55,583 bases of DNA from Candidatus Propionivibrio aalborgensis (GTDB taxonomy: Bacteria > Pseudomonadota > Gammaproteobacteria > Burkholderiales > Rhodocyclaceae). Both the position numbers and the translations under genes were made by a program. The notes under the pieces are model-generated. The model ran no database searches. It saw nothing but the letters and a program-made list of their open reading frames with translations, and was not told the DNA's origin. Below, in pieces: positions 50,232 to 55,583 of the stretch. The stretch is from NCBI RefSeq assembly GCF_900089945.1, contig NZ_FLQY01000012.1, forward strand, positions 1-55,583. Direction: 5' to 3'. Numbering within the stretch: position 1 is the stretch's first letter; every line of letters begins with the position of its first letter.

Positions 50232-52181
50232 CTATGCGCCCTGTTTGCTCCAGGACAAGACCTGAGACACGGCTTGTTCAATGGTCAAATCTGTCGTATC
50301 GAGCAAATTGGCGTCTTCACTCTGCTGCAAGGGCGCAACGCTACGTTGGCTATCGCGTTGGTCACGTTCGCGCAAATCCAGCAAAAGAGGCAGGATACTA
50401 GCAGCGATTCCTTTTTCGATCAACTGCTTATGACGTCTTTCCGCTCGAACTTCAACGCTCGCAGTGAGAAAAACCTTGGTCAGCGCATCCGGAAATACCA
50501 CTGATCCCATATCGCGACCATCGGCGACCAAACCGGGAGCCCGCCGGAAGACGCGCTGTCTGAAGAGCAGCGCATCACGCACTGCAGGCAGCGCCGCAAC
50601 CTGGGAAGCCCCTGAGGAGATTTCCTCGTCGCGAATTGCGTCATTGACTTCATCGCCGGACAGCCGTATCGAGTTCTCGCCAAACACCACATCCAGTCCG
50701 GCAGCGATGGTTGCTGTGGCCGCCTCGTCGTCCCACGTCACGCCGGCGCGTCTGCAGGCCAAGGCGGTGAGGCGATACAAGGCCCCCGAATCAAGGTAAT
50801 GCCAACCCAGTGTCGAAGCAAGACGTGCCGCAACCGTACCTTTGCCCGAGGCTGATGGACCGTCAATGGCAATTACCGGAACAGGCTGCGTGACCGCTGC
50901 GAAACGTGCAAAAAAATCGGGGAAAGTCTTGGTGACACAACCTGGATCATTGATGCGCAAGGTGTTAGCAAACGCTGCCAGGGAGAAACACATGGCGATG
51001 CGGTGATCGTCATAGGTATCGATACCCGCGGGAGGAGTGAGGAACGAGGAATGGGGAGGGGTGACGCGAATAAAGTCGGCCCCCTCCTCGACCGCCGCCC
51101 CAAGCTTTCGCAATTCCGTCGCCATGGCGGCAATGCGGTCGGTCTCCTTGACACGCCAGCTGGCGATATTGCGCAGCGTCGTCGCGCCTTCCGCAAACAA
51201 CGCGGTCGTCGCCAGCGTCATCGCCGCATCCGGAATGTGCTTGCAGTCAAGGTCAATCCCGTGCAACTTTCCCTGCAGTGGCCCGGCAGTTTCAATCCAG
51301 TTCGGGCCTCTTTCGACGCGGGCACCCATCAGCGCCAACGCGTCGGCAAAACGCACATCACCCTGAACCGAATCGCGACCGACGCCCTCAACGCGTAGCG
51401 GACCGCCGCCAATCGCACCAAGGGCAAGGAAGTACGATGCCGAAGAGGCATCACCTTCAACGGACACCACCCCTGGCGAACGATAGGCATGGCCGGCGGG
51501 AAGGGTAAATCGCTGCCACCCTTGGCGCTCCACCTGTACACCGAAGCGCGCCATCGTCGCGAGGGTGATTTCAATGTAGGGCTGGGAGATCAGATCGCCC
51601 ACCACCTCTACCGTGGTTTCTACGCCGGTCAGCGGCAACGCCATCAACAGGCCGGTCAGGAACTGGCTCGACAGATCGCCTCGTACCTGCAGTACGCCAC
51701 CGGAACGGATCGCGGACGGGCGAATCTCGAGCGGCGGGAATTTTTCATTCCCAAGATAGCGGATGTCGGCGCCAAGCTGGCGCAAGGCGTCGACAAGATC
51801 GCCGATGGGTCGCTCATGCATCCGCGCCACGCCGGTCAGCGTGTAGTGCCCACCTGCCAGTGCCAGCGCCCCGGTCAGCGAGCGAAACGCCGTTCCGGCG
51901 TTGCCTAGAAACAGCTCGGCCTGCCGGCACGGAAATTTGCCGGCCACGCCGTGCACGCGATAGGCGCGATCACCCAGAGACTCCACGACAACGCCAAGCA
52001 ATCTCAATGCATCTATCATGCGCGCTGTATCGTCGGACTCCAGAAGATCGCGAACTTCAGTCTGTCCGTCGGCGAGCGCGGCGAGTAGAAGCACGCGATT
52101 GGATATGCTCTTTGAGCCGGGCAGACGCACTACGCCTTTTGCGGACAGCAGCGGCGGCAGATCGACGAAGTCCATGACCAT
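50232..52181 (-). CDS. aroA: Fused EPSP synthase and cytidylate kinase (AroA-Cmk)
   Basis: One chain of about 650 aa. Residues to about 430 are EPSP synthase, the shikimate-pathway step to 5-enolpyruvylshikimate 3-phosphate: [66 protein letters not shown]. From about 434, [23 protein letters not shown] to [19 protein letters not shown] is cytidylate kinase, about 217 aa. These are separate neighbours in most relatives. ATG 52181 overlaps the tyrA stop (TGATG); GTG 52184 and ATG 52175 are alternatives. A heptanucleotide repeat lies inside. Confidence 0.95.
   Translation of the reverse strand: MVMDFVDLPPLLSAKGVVRLPGSKSISNRVLLLAALADGQTEVRDLLESDDTARMIDALRLLGVVVESLGDRAYRVHGVAGKFPCRQAELFLGNAGTAFRSLTGALALAGGHYTLTGVARMHERPIGDLVDALRQLGADIRYLGNEKFPPLEIRPSAIRSGGVLQVRGDLSSQFLTGLLMALPLTGVETTVEVVGDLISQPYIEITLATMARFGVQVERQGWQRFTLPAGHAYRSPGVVSVEGDASSASYFLALGAIGGGPLRVEGVGRDSVQGDVRFADALALMGARVERGPNWIETAGPLQGKLHGIDLDCKHIPDAAMTLATTALFAEGATTLRNIASWRVKETDRIAAMATELRKLGAAVEEGADFIRVTPPHSSFLTPPAGIDTYDDHRIAMCFSLAAFANTLRINDPGCVTKTFPDFFARFAAVTQPVPVIAIDGPSASGKGTVAARLASTLGWHYLDSGALYRLTALACRRAGVTWDDEAATATIAAGLDVVFGENSIRLSGDEVNDAIRDEEISSGASQVAALPAVRDALLFRQRVFRRAPGLVADGRDMGSVVFPDALTKVFLTASVEVRAERRHKQLIEKGIAASILPLLLDLRERDQRDSQRSVAPLQQSEDANLLDTTDLTIEQAVSQVLSWSKQGA
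51032..51052. repeat. Heptanucleotide tandem repeat GAGGARY x3 inside aroA
   Basis: GAGGAGT, GAGGAAC, GAGGAAT in tandem, followed by a G-rich tract. On the coding strand it supplies part of the variable HSSFLTPP loop just before the TYDDHR motif of EPSP synthase. Confidence 0.6.
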
Positions 52182-53065
52182 CACTTGCCCTTGCCGTCCG
52201 CCCAGTTGCGACGCGCCTTGCGGGCGACGTCGAAGGTTCGCTCAAGCAGGGCGCCGTCATCACGCTGCAACGCATCGCGCAATGTGTCCAGCTGCGCGCG
52301 ATAGCGGTCGAGTTCGTCCAGCAACGCTGGACGGTTGGCCAGACAGATATCGCGCCACATTTCGGGATGGCTGGCAGCAATTCGCGTGAAATCGCGGAAT
52401 CCGCTTGCCGCAAAATCAAAAAACTGATCACAGTTCTCGCGCACTGCCAGTTCATATACCAGAGCAAAAGACAATAGGTGCGGAAGATGGCTAACGGCGG
52501 CAAAAATGCGATCATGATCGGCCGGCGGCAACTCGTGAACCTGTGCGCCACACCATTCCCAGGCCGAACGTACACGAGCCACATTAAGAACGGGGTTTTC
52601 CGGCAAGGGAGTCAGCACCACTTTCTTGTCGCGATAAAGATCGGCGCGCGCCGCCGCTGCCCCACTGTTCTCGGCTCCGGCAATGGGATGCGCAGGAACA
52701 AATTGTCCAAGCTTGTCCGAAAAATGCTCACGTGCTGACGCGACCACATCCGCTTTGGTGCTACCACCGTCGGTAACGACCGTCTGAGCGCCAAGATAGG
52801 GAGCAATGCGCGCCATGATCTCCGGCATCTGACCGACCGGAGTGGCCATCAAAACAAGATCGGCATCGGCGACTTCCTGTCCGGCATTGGCACCCACACG
52901 ATCGATAATACCCAGGTCCATGGCCTGAGTCAGCGTGGACAGGCTACGGCCGAAGCCAACGACTTCCTCGACCTGTTCGGCAGCCTTGAGCCCGAGAGCG
53001 AAGGACCCGCCGATCAGGCCAACGCCGAAGATGACCAGCTTGCCAAATTCGGGGCTTCCGCTCAT
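52181..53065 (-). CDS. tyrA: Prephenate dehydrogenase
   Basis: Oxidative decarboxylation to the tyrosine precursor; 294 aa. NAD motif [16 protein letters not shown] near residue 12, [10 protein letters not shown], and [22 protein letters not shown] with the active histidine. The frame extends to 53149, but ATG 53065 overlaps the hisC stop (ATGA) and gives the standard length, so I use it. It may accept arogenate as well; sequence does not decide. Confidence 0.94.
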   Translation of the reverse strand: MSGSPEFGKLVIFGVGLIGGSFALGLKAAEQVEEVVGFGRSLSTLTQAMDLGIIDRVGANAGQEVADADLVLMATPVGQMPEIMARIAPYLGAQTVVTDGGSTKADVVASAREHFSDKLGQFVPAHPIAGAENSGAAAARADLYRDKKVVLTPLPENPVLNVARVRSAWEWCGAQVHELPPADHDRIFAAVSHLPHLLSFALVYELAVRENCDQFFDFAASGFRDFTRIAASHPEMWRDICLANRPALLDELDRYRAQLDTLRDALQRDDGALLERTFDVARKARRNWADGKGK

Positions 53066-54165
53066 TGCTGCGGCCTCGTCAGCGCGTTGTCCAACGCTTC
53101 GAGAAATCGAAAGTTTTCCGTCTCGGTGCCAATGGTCACTCGCAACCACTCTGGCATACCGTAGCCGCCAATCGGACGGACGATCACGCCTTGCTTGAGC
53201 AGCCTCTGATTCAGAGCCGCCGCATCGCCGGCCTTGAATGTCACGAAATTTCCATGCGACGGAAGATGCGAAAAGCCGAAGTGCTTCAGGCCGGTGACGA
53301 TCTGCTCCATGCCGGAGCGATTGAGCGCATAGCTGCGTGCCACAAACTCGTGATCGTCCAGTGCGGCCGTCGCTGCGGCCAGCGCCAGATTGTTACAGTT
53401 GAAGGGTTGACGCACGCGATTCATCAGATCGGCTATTGCAACCGATGCCAGCGCATAACCAATACGCAAGCCGGCCAGACCGTAAATCTTTGAGAAGGTC
53501 CGCGTGACGACAAGATTCGGAAATTCGGCCAGCCAGGCGGTCGTATCGGCACGTTCCAATGGAGGAATGTACTCGTTGTACGCTTCATCGAGTACGACAA
53601 CGACATCCGGGGGGGTAGCTCGCAGAAAGGCCTTCAGTTGCGGATATGTCAGGAAGGTGCCGGTCGGGTTGTTCGGGTTGGCGATCCAGATCAGCCGGGT
53701 GTCAATGCGAATCGCATTACCCATGGCCTCAAGGTCGTGTCCGTAGTCCTTTGCCGGAACTTGGATCAGTTCGGCACCTGCCGAAAGTGTCGCCAACGGA
53801 TACACGGCAAAAGCATGTTGCGAAAAAATGGCCGAACGACCCGGTGACAAAAATACTCGGGCAATCAAATCAAGAACGTCGTTCGATCCGTTGCCTAGAA
53901 CGATGTGCTCCATGCCCAGAGCAACATGATTCGCCAGCGCATGTTTCAGCTCGAAGTCATCAGGGTAGCGCTCCAGTGAAACGAGGGCTTTTTCAACCGC
54001 CACCTTCGCTTTCGGGCTCATGCCCAAGGGATTCTCGTTGGAAGCCAGTTTGACGATTCGCTCAACCGGTATGCCCATTTCGCGAGCCAGTTGAGTGATC
54101 GGCTTGCCCGGCAGATAGGGTGAAATGGCACGAACGTTAGGCAACGACTGGTCACACAGCGCCAT
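53062..54165 (-). CDS. hisC: Histidinol-phosphate/aromatic aminotransferase
   Basis: Class I/II PLP enzyme of 367 aa with NENPLGMSPKAKVAVEKAL, GNGSNDVLDLIARVFL, NPNNPTGTFL and TRTFSKIYGLAGLRIGYALA containing the PLP lysine. Its place between pheA and tyrA suggests that it transaminates prephenate/aromatic keto acids, although the HisC-type sequence also fits histidine synthesis. It lies 28 bp after pheA and overlaps tyrA. Confidence 0.93.
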   Translation of the reverse strand: MALCDQSLPNVRAISPYLPGKPITQLAREMGIPVERIVKLASNENPLGMSPKAKVAVEKALVSLERYPDDFELKHALANHVALGMEHIVLGNGSNDVLDLIARVFLSPGRSAIFSQHAFAVYPLATLSAGAELIQVPAKDYGHDLEAMGNAIRIDTRLIWIANPNNPTGTFLTYPQLKAFLRATPPDVVVVLDEAYNEYIPPLERADTTAWLAEFPNLVVTRTFSKIYGLAGLRIGYALASVAIADLMNRVRQPFNCNNLALAAATAALDDHEFVARSYALNRSGMEQIVTGLKHFGFSHLPSHGNFVTFKAGDAAALNQRLLKQGVIVRPIGGYGMPEWLRVTIGTETENFRFLEALDNALTRPQQ

Positions 54166-54193
54166 GGATGATCCTTGAAAAGTTGGCGGGTCG

Positions 54194-55285
54194 TCAGTAG
54201 ACAGTAACCGGGTAGGAACCCATAACTTTCAGATAGGCTGCGCGCTGGCCAAGCTCGGCCAGCGCCGTCGCCACGGCGGGATCTTCTCGATGCCCTTCGA
54301 TATCGACGAAAAAGACGTACTCCCACAAAGTATGCCGCGCCGGCCTGGATTCGAGCCGGGTCATCGATACACCGGACTCGGAAAATGGCGCGAGCAGTTT
54401 ACCGAGCGCACCTGTCCGGTTGTGCGCCGACATGATCAGCGATGTCTTGTCTCGCCCCGATGGCCTCGCTTCCTGACGACCGAGAACGACAAAACGTGTG
54501 GTGTTGTTCGGCTCGTCTTCGATGCTGCTCGCCAGTTTTGGCAACTGGTACCGCTCGGCGGCGGCCTCCCCGGCAATCGCCGCAGTTCCTGCCTCGGCAG
54601 CAGCGCACTGAGCCGCCTGAGCGTTGCTGGCCACCGGGATACGCTGGGCATTAGGCAGGGAACGATTCAGCCATTCGTGGCATTGCGCCAGTGATTGTGC
54701 ATGCGAATAAACCTTGCTAATGTTGCCAAGCGATGTTTCACTCGACAGCAAATGCTGGTGAATTCGCAGCACGACTTCGCCACAGATCTTCAGCGGTGTG
54801 GTCAGCAAGAGATCAAGGGTGCGCCCGATCGCGCCTTCGGTTGAATTCTCGATCGGCACCACGGCATAATCGGCGTGCGACGCTTCAACCTCACGAAACA
54901 CGTCATCAATCGAAACTTGCGGCATCAGTCGCGCCGCATGGCCGAAGTGTTTGGTTGCCGCGCTTTCCGAGAAGGTGCCCAGCGGACCGAGAAAGGCAAT
55001 ACCGAGCGCTTGTTCAAGCGACAGACAGGCGGACATGACCTCGCGGAAAAACCAGGTAACGCTCTCGTTCGACAGGGGCCCCGGATTGATTTCCTGAATG
55101 CGACGCAACACTTGCGCCTCGCGCTCGGGGCGATAAATGTAGCCCGCATCCCCGTGACTTGCCTTGATTTCCCCAACCTGCTGCGCACACTTGGCGCGAC
55201 GATTGAGAAGCTCGATCAACTGTGCATCGATGGCGTCGATCTCGGCCCGTACTATCGAGAGTTTTTGCTGAAGCTCATCGCTCAT
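54194..55285 (-). CDS. pheA: Bifunctional chorismate mutase/prephenate dehydratase
   Basis: A 363-aa P-protein for phenylalanine synthesis. Residues 1-90 form an AroQ-type mutase (IVRAEIDAIDAQLIELLNRRA). The dehydratase domain has FLGPLGTFSESAATKHFG, IENSTEGAIGRTLDLL and TTRFVVLGRQ. The C-terminal ACT domain (NRTGALGKLLAPFSESGVSMTRLESRPAR) holds ESRP, the Phe-feedback site. It is near gyrA, with serC absent from the position it often holds between them. Confidence 0.95.
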   Translation of the reverse strand: MSDELQQKLSIVRAEIDAIDAQLIELLNRRAKCAQQVGEIKASHGDAGYIYRPEREAQVLRRIQEINPGPLSNESVTWFFREVMSACLSLEQALGIAFLGPLGTFSESAATKHFGHAARLMPQVSIDDVFREVEASHADYAVVPIENSTEGAIGRTLDLLLTTPLKICGEVVLRIHQHLLSSETSLGNISKVYSHAQSLAQCHEWLNRSLPNAQRIPVASNAQAAQCAAAEAGTAAIAGEAAAERYQLPKLASSIEDEPNNTTRFVVLGRQEARPSGRDKTSLIMSAHNRTGALGKLLAPFSESGVSMTRLESRPARHTLWEYVFFVDIEGHREDPAVATALAELGQRAAYLKVMGSYPVTVY

Positions 55286-55355
55286 GGTCTATATCCGGCA
55301 TGGTGTCGGCATTTGCGGCTCATTTGATCATGATCTCATGCTCGGGGATCGGACT

Positions 55356-55583
55356 TTACGATTGATCCATCCCTGGAGCTTTCTCATCGCCTGACTCCGG
55401 CACGACATCCTGATCATCTTCCGTTTCGACAACTTTTTCCAGACCGGCAAGCTTTTCGCCGGCATCCAGCGCAATTAGTGTAACGCCTTGCGTGGCACGG
55501 CCTAACTCGCGGATTTCGCTGACGCGCGTGCGGATCAGCACACCGCCCGTGGTAATCAACATGATCTCGTCTTCGTCATGGAC
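55356..55583 (-). CDS. gyrA: DNA gyrase subunit A, C-terminal end (5' part outside window)
   Basis: The last 75 codons of GyrA: EIMLITTGGVLIRTRVSEIRELGRATQGVTLIAL and an acidic tail (ETEDDQDVVPESGDEK). The TTGG...R...EI..LGR.TQGV.L pattern is the final blade of the GyrA DNA-wrapping beta-pinwheel, and the acidic tail is usual. The gene continues beyond the right edge. Confidence 0.95.
   Translation of the reverse strand, partial: VHDEDEIMLITTGGVLIRTRVSEIRELGRATQGVTLIALDAGEKLAGLEKVVETEDDQDVVPESGDEKAPGMDQS

Overview
The window looks like a chromosomal segment of a betaproteobacterium, most likely of the Rhodocyclales type. I infer this from gene content and order (gntR-sdhCDABE with divergent mdh; icd next to aceK; ftsK-lolA-rarA-serS; gyrA-pheA-hisC-tyrA-aroA/cmk-rpsA-ihfB-lapA-lapB-hldA-hldD-cysM), from the high GC of most coding DNA and from Gram-negative envelope genes. 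No ribosomal RNA, insertion sequence, prophage or CRISPR array is visible; one tRNA-Ser(CGA) is present.

Layout. 1-5.6 kb: a TCA block (sdhCDABE, a GntR/UTRA regulator, divergent mdh). 5.6-8.1 kb: a secreted DUF2914-like protein, then an otnI-denD pair for four-carbon sugar acids. 8.1-9.8 kb: an AT-richer patch holding one orphan gene that reads as an HslV/proteasome-like Ntn hydrolase with an extra C-terminal region, followed by about 400 bp without a gene. 9.75-13.9 kb: arsenic operon arsR-arsC-arsD-arsA-acr3. 14-17.3 kb: icd and divergent aceK. 17.3-24.7 kb: rpmB-rpmG, radC, coaBC, a small membrane protein, dut, a YjbQ protein, a pabB-pabC fusion, bepA, cspA. 24.8-29.6 kb: clpS-clpA, rraA, aceA. 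29.6-42.2 kb: flavodoxin-like protein, tRNA-Ser, mltF, serS, rarA, lolA, ftsK, a Crp-family regulator, trxB, an Smr protein, glnB, nadE. 42.2-42.8 kb: a poorly conserved gap with a small orphan ORF and a possible decayed cytochrome fragment. 42.8-55.6 kb: exonuclease, cysM, hldD, hldA, lapB, lapA, ihfB, rpsA, an aroA-cmk fusion, tyrA, hisC, pheA, and the 3' end of gyrA.

How the genes work together. Central carbon flow is the main theme: succinate dehydrogenase, malate dehydrogenase, isocitrate dehydrogenase, its kinase/phosphatase AceK, and isocitrate lyase lie within 30 kb. A perfect palindrome (core TCTTATATAAGA) occurs in the gntR-mdh gap and again beside the aceA promoter, which suggests that the GntR protein links the TCA cycle and the glyoxylate shunt. 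The arsenic operon is complete, with a predicted ArsR operator that straddles its -10 box. The right end carries aromatic amino acid synthesis next to translation and LPS-assembly functions.

Most notable items: the HslV-like orphan (8.3-9.4 kb), the shared GntR operator, a short inverted-repeat element that supplies part of the LolA signal peptide and has a second likely copy after trxB, the predicted leaderless arsR and clpS transcripts, and the aroA-cmk and pabB-pabC fusions.
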